This document shows positions 8,171-16,777 of a stretch of 48,108 bases of DNA, in pieces. The DNA is from Cytophagales bacterium (GTDB lineage: Bacteria > Bacteroidota > Bacteroidia > Cytophagales > Spirosomataceae). The DNA lies in the NCBI GenBank assembly GCA_004292855.1, contig RDXN01000070.1:1-48108 (forward strand). Direction: 5' to 3'. The notes under the pieces were generated by a model. That model made no database searches, had not been told where the DNA came from, and saw nothing but the letters and a program-made list of their open reading frames with translations. Each line of letters starts with the position of its first letter. The first letter of the stretch is position 1. The translations under genes were made by a program, and so were the position numbers.

Positions 8171-8470
8171 TTAGGCGGTTTTCACGGTTGCCTCGCGTGA
8201 GATCGACGTCTTTTCAAACACCATCTTCACGCCCCGGTCAACCTCAAGTGTTACCGTTGTGTCGTCGACCGAAGCCACCCGGCCATGCAAGCCGCCGATG
8301 GTCACCACCTCCTGACCTTTCTTGAGGTTTTCAATGAATGTCTGTGTGTCTTTCCGCTTTTTTTGCTGCGGACGAATCATAAAAAACCAGAATACGCCGA
8401 TAATACCGACATAGAGCAACACCGTAAACAGCGTCTGGGTGTTCATAGCCTGGAGAAAAATTGTGTACAT
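8171..8470 (-). CDS. yajC: Preprotein translocase subunit YajC
   Basis: A 99-residue accessory subunit of the SecDF-YajC complex, which assists protein export across the inner membrane. A single transmembrane helix (TLFTVLLYVGIIGVFWFFMI) is followed by the signature RPQQKKRK and a small soluble domain with KKGQEVVTIGGLHGRV. Position, length and motif match the family. An internal ATG eight codons in is an alternative start. It lies 7 bp downstream of the DUF1573 gene on the same strand. Confidence 0.95.
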   Translation of the reverse strand: MYTIFLQAMNTQTLFTVLLYVGIIGVFWFFMIRPQQKKRKDTQTFIENLKKGQEVVTIGGLHGRVASVDDTTVTLEVDRGVKMVFEKTSISREATVKTA

Positions 8471-8477
8471 GAAACGG

Positions 8478-8927
8478 TTATGATTTAGTCGAATTGGCTT
8501 CCGATTTGGGTTTTACCATGACCCGGAATTGCAAGTCCGACATGGCTGGTTCGGTGTTGGCAAAGATGGTGATCGTCTTGTTGTTCAAACCCACTTTACC
8601 TTTACTATTGAATCGCACTTTTATGGATGACTCCTGCCCCGGCGCAATAGGGTCGCGGGGCCATTCGGGCGTGGTGCAACCACAGGACGCTGTAATGTTG
8701 TTGATTACCAACGGAAACTCGCCCGCATTCGTAAATTGAAAGTTGTGTTCGACGGTGTCGCCCTCGGTAATCTCACCGAAGTCGAATACCTGCTTTTCTT
8801 TCAATTCGATCTTGGGCATCTTACCCGCCATAGCCTCTTTCGATGCCTCCCCCTGCCGACGGTTGTCGCAGGCGATTTGGCCGAGCGTGAGGCCCACCAA
8901 TACCGTCAGATACGCCAGTTGTTTCAT
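8478..8927 (-). CDS. DUF1573 domain lipoprotein
   Basis: A 149-residue envelope protein. The N-terminus MKQLAYLTVLVGLTLGQIAC looks like a lipoprotein signal, with Cys20 the likely lipidated residue, although the lipobox is not canonical. The mature part is one DUF1573 immunoglobulin-like domain: FDFGEITEGDTVEHNFQFTN, then ITASCGCTTPEWP and IAPGQESSIKVRF. The CGC motif is a family hallmark. It overlaps the upstream YtxH gene by 4 bp (ATGA). A structural or assembly role in the envelope is likely, but the function is unknown. Confidence 0.88.
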   Translation of the reverse strand: MKQLAYLTVLVGLTLGQIACDNRRQGEASKEAMAGKMPKIELKEKQVFDFGEITEGDTVEHNFQFTNAGEFPLVINNITASCGCTTPEWPRDPIAPGQESSIKVRFNSKGKVGLNNKTITIFANTEPAMSDLQFRVMVKPKSEANSTKS

Positions 8928-9226
8928 GCGTTTTGCTGCTTGATTTGCGCCATCAGCCGGTCAACATCTTCCAGCAAACGTTCGGCTTTCTCGCGGGCAT
9001 CGTTCACTACGCGCTGTCCTTCGCTTTTCTGGAAGTTTTCGGGCAATTCGGCAGAGTTCAACAGGTCCGTTACAAGTTGTTGCAACTGATCGCGGTATTT
9101 GGTCAGTCGGTACGAGAGCCGGTCGCGGGTCACTTCGCCCTTGTCGGGGGCATACAAAAGGCCAATTACGGCACCGGTCAAAGCACCTGTCAGGAAAAAG
9201 GCTAAGTCGCGGCTTGTTCGATTCAT
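8924..9226 (-). CDS. YtxH domain small membrane protein
   Basis: A 100-residue protein with an N-terminal glycine-rich transmembrane helix (AFFLTGALTGAVIGLLYAP), the YtxH signature, followed by a charged, probably coiled-coil tail. YtxH proteins are linked to general stress responses in Bacillus; here the function is not known. It begins 2 bp after the nusB stop and its stop overlaps the DUF1573 start, so translation of the block is probably coupled. Confidence 0.85.
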   Translation of the reverse strand: MNRTSRDLAFFLTGALTGAVIGLLYAPDKGEVTRDRLSYRLTKYRDQLQQLVTDLLNSAELPENFQKSEGQRVVNDAREKAERLLEDVDRLMAQIKQQNA

Positions 9227-9228
9227 AA

Positions 9229-10398
9229 TTATTTATTGTCCAAAAGGCCCCGCCCACTCTTCCGAAGCTTGCCTTCGTTGGTGAGTTTAGCGGAGAGGTT
9301 ATCTAAAACTCCGTTCACAAATTTACCGCTTTTCGGCGTACTGTACGTCTTGGCTAATTCAATATATTCATTGATTGTAACTTTAACCGGAATTCCGGGA
9401 AAGCTAAGCAACTCACAAACAGCCAGTTTCAGAATAATTCGGTCGAGCATAGCCACCCGCTCCACGTCCCAATTCTGAAGCTGATCGCCCAGCAATTGTT
9501 CATACTCGGCGTCGTTATTCAGTGCATTATTGAAGAGCGTATTCAGGAATCGCTCGTCTTCCTCCCAATCATCGGTGAGCGGTTCGAGCTTAAGCCCCTC
9601 CATATGCTGCGACGATTTGAGCGTTTTGATCGCCATACCCCGCACCACCTCGCTGTTTTCGGACCAACTCAGGTCGATTTCGGCCAGGAAATCACGAATG
9701 ATCTCGTGCTTGAAAATGAGTGTCCGCAGTACGTACTGTACCAGAGCCTGATCCTCGTCGGCGGTGTGGGTTTCCTGTTGGCAGTAAGCCCGGTAGGTGT
9801 CGTCTTCTTTCAGTGCTTCTTTTAACGCTTTGCGCACAAAGGGGAGGTCGTCGGTCCAGCTAACGGCGTTTCGAATGGCGTCGTTCGTAAGGGGCTTGTG
9901 ATTAGCCAAGGCCTTTACCACCGAGTTATCGTTGAGCGTAGAGTCAAACGGGAAGGGCTTCTCATCGACATCACGATACTGACGCTCTCGGTCAATTTGC
10001 GCCTGATGCCCCAACTCAACCAGCAACAGCAACACCCGCAGGTAATCGGCGTAGATGCTCTGCACCTTGCCAATCATCATTTGAGCGAGGTGGTTGCGAT
10101 CTTTTTTGCCGCGCATTCGGTAGAACAACAAACCATCGTTGGCGGCCTTGAGCACTTTAGCGGGGGTACCTTCGTCGTCAGCGGGGGTATCGGTTTTAAT
10201 GGCTTCGCCAAACAGCACCGAGGCCAATTTTCGGTAACCTTCGAGTTGCCGCTTGTCCTGCGGTTGCATCGAATTCAGGTCGGGTTGAAACGTCTCTTCT
10301 ATGGCATCAATTGCGATTTGACTATTGGCCAGTTCGGCCTGCCGGAGGGCATATACCGCTTGCATTACTTTAACTCGGAGCAGTCGTCTATTAATCAT
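9229..10398 (-). CDS. nusB: Transcription antitermination factor NusB, long form
   Basis: NusB binds boxA RNA with NusE (S10) in rRNA antitermination. The NusB fold is recognisable at both ends: the start INRRLLRVKVMQAVYAL and the C-terminal part DRIILKLAVCELLSFPGIPV then INEYIELAKTYSTPKSGKFV. At 389 residues it is far longer than the roughly 140-residue E. coli protein, with a large helical middle section, a form known in Bacteroidota. It is the first gene of the block and has a well-formed promoter upstream. Confidence 0.93.
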   Translation of the reverse strand: MINRRLLRVKVMQAVYALRQAELANSQIAIDAIEETFQPDLNSMQPQDKRQLEGYRKLASVLFGEAIKTDTPADDEGTPAKVLKAANDGLLFYRMRGKKDRNHLAQMMIGKVQSIYADYLRVLLLLVELGHQAQIDRERQYRDVDEKPFPFDSTLNDNSVVKALANHKPLTNDAIRNAVSWTDDLPFVRKALKEALKEDDTYRAYCQQETHTADEDQALVQYVLRTLIFKHEIIRDFLAEIDLSWSENSEVVRGMAIKTLKSSQHMEGLKLEPLTDDWEEDERFLNTLFNNALNNDAEYEQLLGDQLQNWDVERVAMLDRIILKLAVCELLSFPGIPVKVTINEYIELAKTYSTPKSGKFVNGVLDNLSAKLTNEGKLRKSGRGLLDNK

Positions 10399-10455
10399 TC
10401 CGCCTAAATCCTATTTACTCTACCGATATGAAAAAGAACATTCTTAAAAACGTTG

Positions 10456-10487
10456 CAAAAGTACGGCCCGTTGGCTAATTTTCCCAA
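10456..10487 (-). promoter_or_regulatory. Bacteroidota-type promoter of the nusB block
   Basis: On the minus strand a TTG (-33 region, 10485-10487) is followed after 21 bases by TACTTTTG (10456-10463), matching TTTG-N19-23-TAnnTTTG apart from one base in the -33 element. It lies about 60 bp before the nusB ATG and should drive the six-gene block down to coaE. Confidence 0.6.
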
Positions 10488-10533
10488 CGAAAACCGTCTA
10501 ATCGACAATCTACCGTAAAACCTCTACTTGTAC

Positions 10534-11214
10534 ATGTTCTTTTCTCGTCTTCTCAATGGCCCCCGCCTGTGGGTGGTGCTGGTCTTACTTTTTGCACAAT
10601 GCCGCTCGGCCCAGTTTGCCTATGTTCAGCGTTCGCATGTAGAGACGCAACCCTTTGCGTCTCCTGTGCGTCAGCAAATTTCCGACGTTGAAGCAATTGC
10701 TGACACCAATGAAACCAGTTTGTTGACGCAAACAATTGCTGACGCGAGTGAGACCGCACCGGCGGACCGGCAAAATTTTGCGTCTCTACATATACACAAA
10801 CCCCGCCCCCACCACCTGGCAAACCCAGAATCAAAAACACAAAAATGGTATCATAAACTGACTGCCAACAACGATCCTAGCGTGCGGGAATATGCCTTCA
10901 GCCACGAGCCTGTTATGCCCTCGGGCAAGCGCAGAGTACCCGGTTTGGTGAAGGCTGCGGCTGCGGGCGGTATCGTTTCGCAGGTTCTGGTGTTATTGGG
11001 GGCAGCCTCAACGGGTCTGTGGCTGGTGGCGATTCTGGTGCCTATCGCGTCGATGCTCGTGGGGGTGGCGGGTCTTGCCAAAATTACGCGACAACGCGAC
11101 GAGTACCGGGGCAAAGGTTGGGCCATGAGTGCCATTTTGCTGGCAACCGGTGCCCTGGGCCTGGCCCTGATGGCCGCGGCCGCGCTGGTTATGTCGGGCG
11201 TGGTTTGGAAGTAA
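10534..11214 (+). CDS. Lipoprotein with C-terminal transmembrane pair, interrupted in frame by a repeat
   Basis: A 226-residue protein read from the ATG at 10534. The start MFFSRLLNGPRLWVVLVLLF followed by AQC is a lipoprotein-like signal. Two hydrophobic segments near the C-terminus (VSQVLVLLGAAS...VGVAGLAKI and AILLATGALGLALMAAAALV) resemble DUF4190-like membrane proteins of Bacteroidota. The linker between them, roughly residues 35-86, is encoded by a palindromic repeat inserted without breaking the frame. This explains its low-complexity content (ETQPFASPVRQQ, then DRQNFASLHIHK). Function unknown. Confidence 0.65.
   Translation: MFFSRLLNGPRLWVVLVLLFAQCRSAQFAYVQRSHVETQPFASPVRQQISDVEAIADTNETSLLTQTIADASETAPADRQNFASLHIHKPRPHHLANPESKTQKWYHKLTANNDPSVREYAFSHEPVMPSGKRRVPGLVKAAAAGGIVSQVLVLLGAASTGLWLVAILVPIASMLVGVAGLAKITRQRDEYRGKGWAMSAILLATGALGLALMAAAALVMSGVVWK
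10637..10791. repeat. GAGACGCAA-type palindromic repeat inside a coding region
   Basis: Outer arms ATGTAGAGACGCAA (10637-10650) and TTGCGTCTCTACAT (10778-10791) are perfect 14-base complements. The left arm also forms its own hairpin, GAGACGCAA-CCC-TTTGCGTCTC. Between the arms the words CAATTGCTGACRC and TGACGCAAA recur. It resembles short mobile palindromes with the core TAGAGACGCAA found widely in bacteria. The 155-bp stretch stays open in the lipoprotein frame. Confidence 0.8.
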
Positions 11215-11307
11215 ACCACACTTTTTTCTAAAAAACTTGACAATCTAAAATCAACGCCGTATTGTTGCAGTGTACTATTTATCTAATACACTAAATCAGT
11301 ACTGCAC

Positions 11308-12198
11308 ATGATTCAACTGGATTCGGTTCGGTTCGGCTACACCCGGCAACGAACCATTTATGACGGTCTCTCGCTGACGTTGCCGCCGGGAGCCATTTAT
11401 GGCCTGTTGGGGCCAAACGGGGCCGGAAAATCGACCCTGCTCCGGCTGTTGTCGGGGTTGTTGTTTCCCAAAAAGGGTTCGGTACGGGTGGGGCCACACA
11501 CACCGGGCGAGCGCAAACCGGCGTTTCTGGAAGATGTGTTTCTGGTGCCCGAAGAGTTTTATGTGCCGCCGGTGAGCATCCGGGCGTTTGTGCAATCGAA
11601 CGCGCCGTTTTATCCGCGCTTCGATCACACACAGTTCACGGGTTACCTCGCGGAGTTTGGCCTGCCCGACACGCAGAAATTAAGCGAGATGTCGTACGGG
11701 CAGAAAAAGAAGGTGTTGATTGGCTTTGGGTTGGCCACCAATACGTCGCTGCTTATCATGGACGAGCCAACCAACGGACTGGATATTCCCTCGAAAAGTC
11801 AGTTCCGGCGACTGGTGGCAGGCGTTGCCGATGAACACCGAACGATCCTGATTTCGACGCACCAAGTCCGCGACCTCGAAACGCTCATCGACCCCGTTGT
11901 TATCCTGGGCGAGCAATCAAACGGCAGCATGGGCGTGGCACTTAACGCGAGTGTCGAGGCCATTACCGACCGGCTTTGGTTTGGCCTCGTGCCCGACCTT
12001 GCGGGCTTGCCGCCGGTTCTGCACAGCGAGCGGGTGGTTGGGGGCTATGCCGTTGTTACCGAAAACCACCCCGACTCACTGGCGGGTCAGCGTTCAAGCC
12101 GACTGGATCTCGAACGGCTCTACAACGCCGTTCAGGCCCACCCCGCCCGCATTCGGCAACTATTCGCTCAACAACCCCAAACCTACGCCCGATCATGA
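11308..12198 (+). CDS. ABC transporter ATP-binding protein
   Basis: A 296-residue ATPase subunit of an ABC transporter. Walker A GPNGAGKST, Q-loop region, signature MSYGQKKKVLIG, Walker B LLIMDEPTNGLD and the switch His in ISTHQVRD are all present in order. About 70 extra residues follow the nucleotide-binding domain. The neighbouring permease and YtrA-like GntR regulator are the arrangement of YtrB/YxlF-type exporters that respond to antimicrobials or envelope stress. The gene overlaps the permease start by 4 bp (ATGA). Substrate unknown. Confidence 0.93.
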   Translation: MIQLDSVRFGYTRQRTIYDGLSLTLPPGAIYGLLGPNGAGKSTLLRLLSGLLFPKKGSVRVGPHTPGERKPAFLEDVFLVPEEFYVPPVSIRAFVQSNAPFYPRFDHTQFTGYLAEFGLPDTQKLSEMSYGQKKKVLIGFGLATNTSLLIMDEPTNGLDIPSKSQFRRLVAGVADEHRTILISTHQVRDLETLIDPVVILGEQSNGSMGVALNASVEAITDRLWFGLVPDLAGLPPVLHSERVVGGYAVVTENHPDSLAGQRSSRLDLERLYNAVQAHPARIRQLFAQQPQTYARS

Positions 12199-13028
12199 AT
12201 CAGACCTTTTCATCGGCCCGTTTCGGGCGATTGCTGCGAAAATACTGGCAAGACAACCGAACCGAGCTATTAACGCAAGCAGCCACCTTGTTTGTGATTA
12301 TGGCGGCAAGCATGCTTTTCTTGGGTTACAACGGCACTCCAGAATCGGCGGATCATAGTCGCGGAGTGGCTCTTTTCTTGATCTCATTAGTGGCTTGCCC
12401 GTTGTTTACGGTTCAGGTGGCCTCGGTTTATAACAAACGCGAACAGGGTATTTCGGCCTTTCTACTACCTGCTTCTCTGTTTGAGAAATGGTTTTTGCTA
12501 TGGCTCATCACAGGGTTGGGATTCGTAGCTTGCTTTTTAGGCTCCTTTCACCTGATCGACGCTGTTGGCACGTACTATGTTAATCATCGCGAATGGCCAA
12601 AAGAAACCTTGCTGTTTTTCAAGAAGAACGCCATGCCCCTAACGATAGACTATTTTGCTTACAAGAATCTTCACCAATACCCAATCTGGGCGGTGTGGGT
12701 GCTACTCCATCCCTTTGCATTGATGGCGACCCTATTGTTTCGTCGGTATACGCTGGTTATTAGTGTGCTGGTGGGGGTTGGGTTATTTTTGGGAGCTTTG
12801 CTCATAAACCCGATTTTGGGCAAACTGCTTATAAATCAGAATATAGTGGTTAGGAACGCATTCCCATATACGGGCTTTGGTGTATTCAAAGAAGGCATAG
12901 ATGGAACATCTCGTGACTTGCGCCTACCCCAACCCATAAGCGACATCATCCGCTGGACAACAGGCATTACAGCAGTTACACTGCTCTACGTTATCGCCTA
13001 TTTCCGCTTAAAAGAACGAGAGATCTGA
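12195..13028 (+). CDS. ABC transporter permease
   Basis: A 277-residue integral membrane subunit. Starting from the ATG that overlaps the ATPase stop, about six hydrophobic segments can be picked out, including LFVIMAASMLFLGY, FLLWLITGLGFVACFLGSF, TLVISVLVGVGLFLGALLI and ITAVTLLYVIAYF. The open frame extends further upstream, but the start at 12195 is supported by the ATGA overlap and by the charged N-terminus before the first helix. It most likely pairs with the upstream ATPase as a homodimeric exporter. Confidence 0.85.
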   Translation: MNQTFSSARFGRLLRKYWQDNRTELLTQAATLFVIMAASMLFLGYNGTPESADHSRGVALFLISLVACPLFTVQVASVYNKREQGISAFLLPASLFEKWFLLWLITGLGFVACFLGSFHLIDAVGTYYVNHREWPKETLLFFKKNAMPLTIDYFAYKNLHQYPIWAVWVLLHPFALMATLLFRRYTLVISVLVGVGLFLGALLINPILGKLLINQNIVVRNAFPYTGFGVFKEGIDGTSRDLRLPQPISDIIRWTTGITAVTLLYVIAYFRLKEREI

Positions 13029-13029
13029 T

Positions 13030-13407
13030 ATGGAATTCCGTGATAGAGAAGCCATTTATCTGCAAATCGCCCAGTATGTGAGCGAGCAGATTCTGCTGGG
13101 TCGCTGGCCCGTGGGCGATAAAATCCCCTCGGTGCGCGAGTTAGCTGCCGAACTCGAAGTAAACCCCAACACTGTGATGCGGACCTACGATTTTCTGAGC
13201 CAAAAGGACATCATCGCCAACAAACGCGGCATCGGCTATTTCGCTGCCGACGATGCCCCCGACAAGATCAAAGGCTACCGACGCGAGCAATTTATCGAAA
13301 CCGAACTGCCCGTGCTGTTTCGTAATCTCTATTTATTGGGCATCGACCTGCCCGAACTCGAAACCCGGTATAAAGCATTCATCACCCAAACCTTCACAAA
13401 CGCATGA
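13030..13407 (+). CDS. GntR family transcriptional regulator (YtrA type)
   Basis: A 125-residue repressor-like protein with an N-terminal winged helix-turn-helix: IYLQIAQYVSEQILLGRW, then KIPSVRELAAELEVNPNTVM and RGIGYF. The short C-terminal helical tail in place of a FadR or UTRA domain is typical of the YtrA subfamily, whose members usually repress their own ABC transporter operon. It starts 1 bp after the permease stop and overlaps the next gene by 4 bp. Autoregulation is inferred from this arrangement; no operator was identified. Confidence 0.92.
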   Translation: MEFRDREAIYLQIAQYVSEQILLGRWPVGDKIPSVRELAAELEVNPNTVMRTYDFLSQKDIIANKRGIGYFAADDAPDKIKGYRREQFIETELPVLFRNLYLLGIDLPELETRYKAFITQTFTNA

Positions 13408-14102
13408 AAACGAGCATCAAACTCCTTTGCCTGCTGGCCGTTATCGCGCTTACGGGCATGGTGTCCATCGACCTGCTTTTGAAAGAGCAGTATGAAAAAA
13501 TCGACTGGAGCAACCCCTATCAGAATTTTATACGGAAACCCCTGCCCGCGCTCCGGCACGTACGGATTATGGGCATACCCGACCATCAGGTTCTTATTCG
13601 GCAGAACCCGGAAAGTTTCCTGTTAATTGAACCGGATTCGCGTCAGGCTCAGCTCCAGACAAGCCAAAAGGGCGATACGCTTGTGGTTGATTTCAGCTCA
13701 CCTAAATACAACTGGCAAAGCTCCATGTACGAGCCTTGGGGCGAGTGGGATAAGAATCAGGCAGACATTGTTCTCAACCTACCCGTGTTAAACAGCCTCG
13801 ACGCCACCTTCGGCAAGGTGGTTCTTGATGGCTTTACCGCCGACACCATGACGTTAACGTGTCGCCGTGCGTTGTTGAAAACAAAACACATTCAGGTTCA
13901 GAGTACTCTTTTCGTGCAGATGCAGAGCGGGTCACGCGCCTGGCTCGACGCCGACCGTTGCGGCACCCTCGTTGTTACGGCCCGCGATTCGGCCATGGTG
14001 AGTTTGGAAGCGATTAAACCCGCCCGGCTCGTGCCCACCATTGCCCCAAAAGCCGAACTTCACCTACGGGGTGAGCAACTACAAGGCATCCGAGCGTTAT
14101 GA
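13404..14102 (+). CDS. Exported GIN/DUF2807-like beta-helix protein
   Basis: A 232-residue protein with an N-terminal hydrophobic anchor (IKLLCLLAVIALTGMVSIDLLL). The rest is beta-rich with recurring short strands (LNSLDATFGKVVLDGF, DTMTLTCRRALLKTKHI, DRCGTLVVTARDSAMVSLEA), resembling the putative adhesin head of DUF2807/GIN proteins. Such proteins often lie beside YtrA-regulated ABC transporters in Bacteroidota. It overlaps both neighbours by 4 bp, so it belongs to the operon. The fold assignment is tentative. Confidence 0.6.
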   Translation: MKTSIKLLCLLAVIALTGMVSIDLLLKEQYEKIDWSNPYQNFIRKPLPALRHVRIMGIPDHQVLIRQNPESFLLIEPDSRQAQLQTSQKGDTLVVDFSSPKYNWQSSMYEPWGEWDKNQADIVLNLPVLNSLDATFGKVVLDGFTADTMTLTCRRALLKTKHIQVQSTLFVQMQSGSRAWLDADRCGTLVVTARDSAMVSLEAIKPARLVPTIAPKAELHLRGEQLQGIRAL

Positions 14103-15292
14103 AGTCTAAAATCCTGGTCCGAAGCAGCTTAGCGGTGGGTGGGTATCTGCTCTATCTTTTTCTCGGCTTTCCGCTAATTCACCTTGGCTACGTCGAGCGG
14201 TGGCTCGTCTTTCCAGATACCTACCTGAAATTCAACCAACCGGGGGCCTCGAAGCTCGACGATGACCAATCCGTTGCCAGCCCCGATGCACCGCACCTAT
14301 TTTATCGGGCCGACTCGGTTATGATGCATCAGGTCCGGCTTGTGGATAGCACGTTGACGAACCAAACGAACGTTTTCCCGCTACGCGACCGCTCAAAACT
14401 GACGGTCGAATGCACGTTTGCGGAGCAACCTCACTGGCGTTTTTCGACCCAGTTAAAGGATTCGTTGCGGGTTGAACCAACCACCTACGCCCCCGCCGAG
14501 CAACTGCTGGTGCTGTCGGACATTGAGGGAAACTTTATGGCTCTGCGAGGCCTTCTCCTGACCAACGGCGTAATCGACACGGATTATAACTGGACGTTCG
14601 GGCAGGGGCATGTGGTGGTTCTGGGCGACGTTTTCGACCGGGGTGTTCACGTAACGGAGTGTCTTTGGCTGCTGTACAAACTGGAGCAAAACGCGGAGAA
14701 GCAGGGCGGCAAACTGCATTTTATCCTGGGCAATCACGACCTGATGAACCTGTCGGGCGATCTGCGGTATGTTCGCAAAAAGTACCTCCAAAACGATTCG
14801 CTAATGGGCGTCCCCTACGAACAATGGTACACACCACACACCGAGCTTGGGCGTTGGGTAGCCACCAAAAACAGTGTCGAGCGAATTGGCGATTGGCTCT
14901 TTGCCCACGGGGGCGTGTCGGCAGCCGTTGCGCGGCTGGGTCTCTCGCCCGAGGCCATCAACGACACCTGCCGACGCCATTATTTCGACGCGCTCGACGC
15001 CCGGAACCAATCGAAACGTATTGGACTCTTGTTTGGCCCCGACGGTCCGCACTGGTATCGGGGTTATGTGCAGGAAGAAGCGTCCGGTGCCGACGTTAGC
15101 AAGGTGTTGAAATGGGCAAAATGCACCCGCATGGTTGTGGCACACACGATAGTGCGGTCGGTGAGGAGTGGGTATGACAATCGCGTTTTTCTGGTTGATA
15201 CACCCCATGCCCAGGGCATCTCCGAAGCACTGCTCATAACCAGTCAGGGCGTGTATCGAACCACCTCGACCGGAAAACGAACCCCGCTCTGA
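14099..15292 (+). CDS. Membrane-anchored calcineurin-like metallophosphoesterase
   Basis: A 397-residue protein with one N-terminal transmembrane helix and a phosphoesterase domain from about residue 135. Metal-binding blocks appear in order: LSDIEGNF, GDVFDRG, LGNHDLMN, AHGG and VAHTIV. The first block has Glu where the superfamily usually has His (D-x-H). The order and spacing resemble Shewanella-like protein phosphatases, so a phosphoprotein or small phosphate ester is a plausible substrate. It closes the operon of ABC transporter, GntR and GIN-like genes, overlapping the previous gene by 4 bp. Confidence 0.85.
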   Translation: MKSKILVRSSLAVGGYLLYLFLGFPLIHLGYVERWLVFPDTYLKFNQPGASKLDDDQSVASPDAPHLFYRADSVMMHQVRLVDSTLTNQTNVFPLRDRSKLTVECTFAEQPHWRFSTQLKDSLRVEPTTYAPAEQLLVLSDIEGNFMALRGLLLTNGVIDTDYNWTFGQGHVVVLGDVFDRGVHVTECLWLLYKLEQNAEKQGGKLHFILGNHDLMNLSGDLRYVRKKYLQNDSLMGVPYEQWYTPHTELGRWVATKNSVERIGDWLFAHGGVSAAVARLGLSPEAINDTCRRHYFDALDARNQSKRIGLLFGPDGPHWYRGYVQEEASGADVSKVLKWAKCTRMVVAHTIVRSVRSGYDNRVFLVDTPHAQGISEALLITSQGVYRTTSTGKRTPL

Positions 15293-15392
15293 GTAATGGG
15301 GGCAGGATTCACCTACCAACCGCTAAAAGTGTTCCCATCATCATACGTTTGGTATAAATATTGTGCAATTTTGGGGGTAACTACCTCCCCGT

Positions 15393-16769
15393 ATGACTCG
15401 ACCTCTCCTGATTTTTTGCCTGCTTCTGTCAACGCTCGTTGCGGCTCAAAAAACCCCAGCGACACCCGCTTTTCAGTTCCCCATAAAAGCGAGCGAAAAC
15501 AGGCGTCATTTTGTTGATCAGGCAGGTAAGCCATTCCTGTTTCAGGCCGATACCGGCTGGCTTTTGTTTGTCAATCTGACCCGTTCCGAAGCCCGCGAAT
15601 ACCTCATGGATCGCAAGAAACGAGGATTCACGACTCTACTCACCCAGTTTTCTGCCCACCCCGACAAACCAAACCGGGCTGGGCAGAAACCGTTCCTGGG
15701 GAACGACTTCGGGCAAACTAACGAGAACTATTTCACCCACATTGAAGACGTTCTGCGCATCGCCGACTCGTTGAATCTGCTGGTGGCAGTGGCTCCATTT
15801 TGGCATAGCTGTTGCCGCGACGGCTACGGCTCACCCGGTAAGTATTTCGATCAGAACGGCCCCGAAAAATCGCGTCAATTGGGGGAGTATTTGGGTCGTC
15901 GGTTTCGCAACCACAACAACCTTGTCTGGATCATGGGGGGCGACAATGACCCCGGCTCCGACCGGGGGCCTATCGACGCCCTCGCAACGGGCCTGCACCA
16001 GACCGCCCACCGGCAGATGATCACCTACCACGCGTCGGCCACGCACTCAAGCACCGACGTGTTCGACCCGGCAACGCCGTGGCTATCGTTCAGCATGGTC
16101 TACACCTACTGGCGCGGCAAACCCAACATTTGGCTCCCGCCCGATCAGGTGCCCGAAGTCTACGAGGTATGCCTGAATGAGTTCAACCGGTCCGACCGGA
16201 TGCCGTTTATTCTGGGTGAGGCTCAGTACGAAGGATTTGAGGGCAATGACAAAAGCACTGCCGACCAACCCCGTCGGCAGGCTTGGTGGGCCATGTTGTC
16301 GGGGGCGGCAGGACACGCCTACGGAACACCCGTGTACGCCTTCCCGACCAACTGGCGCGAGTATAGTTCATTGCCCGGTTTAGGCAGTATGAGCTACTTA
16401 TCTACACTTTTCGCGGCCCTGCCGTGGTGGCGGCTAGTGCCCGATCAGTGGCATCGCATTATTCCTGAAGGATACGGAACCTACGGCGATAAAGACTGGG
16501 CACCTACGGCCCTGCTCGACGATGGTAGCCTGGCCATTTCGTATTTGCCCACGGCCCGCACCGTCACCATTGACCTAACGCAGTTTAGCGGTTCGGGTGT
16601 GGAGGCCCGGTGGCTCAACCCCCGCACGGGAGAATACATCACCAAAGGGAAACTGCCCCGCACGCGCCAAAAAATAACCCCGCCGGGAGCGGGGGACTGG
16701 GTATTGATTTTACGAGCCGACAGTTTCCGCGACTGGTTGGCAGCCTTGCCAACGCCCCGCGATAAGTAA
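15393..16769 (+). CDS. GH140-like glycoside hydrolase (DUF4038 family)
   Basis: A 458-residue secreted glycosidase. A signal peptide (LLIFCLLLSTLVAAQ) precedes a DUF4038-type TIM barrel: KPFLFQADTGWLLF, WIMGGDNDP and PFILGEAQYEG. The Asp in GGDND and the Glu in GEAQYE fit the catalytic pair of apiosidase-type GH140 enzymes. A beta-sandwich tail (SGVEARWLNPRTGEY) matches the associated collagen-binding-like domain. It probably acts on branched plant pectin in the periplasm or on the surface. It is transcribed separately, 100 bp after the metallophosphoesterase. Confidence 0.85.
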   Translation: MTRPLLIFCLLLSTLVAAQKTPATPAFQFPIKASENRRHFVDQAGKPFLFQADTGWLLFVNLTRSEAREYLMDRKKRGFTTLLTQFSAHPDKPNRAGQKPFLGNDFGQTNENYFTHIEDVLRIADSLNLLVAVAPFWHSCCRDGYGSPGKYFDQNGPEKSRQLGEYLGRRFRNHNNLVWIMGGDNDPGSDRGPIDALATGLHQTAHRQMITYHASATHSSTDVFDPATPWLSFSMVYTYWRGKPNIWLPPDQVPEVYEVCLNEFNRSDRMPFILGEAQYEGFEGNDKSTADQPRRQAWWAMLSGAAGHAYGTPVYAFPTNWREYSSLPGLGSMSYLSTLFAALPWWRLVPDQWHRIIPEGYGTYGDKDWAPTALLDDGSLAISYLPTARTVTIDLTQFSGSGVEARWLNPRTGEYITKGKLPRTRQKITPPGAGDWVLILRADSFRDWLAALPTPRDK

Positions 16770-16777
16770 TTAGTTTT

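Noticed and set aside
11976-12194. Upstream extension of the permease frame
   Set aside because: It lies inside the ATPase gene; the ATG at 12195 with the ATGA overlap is the natural start.
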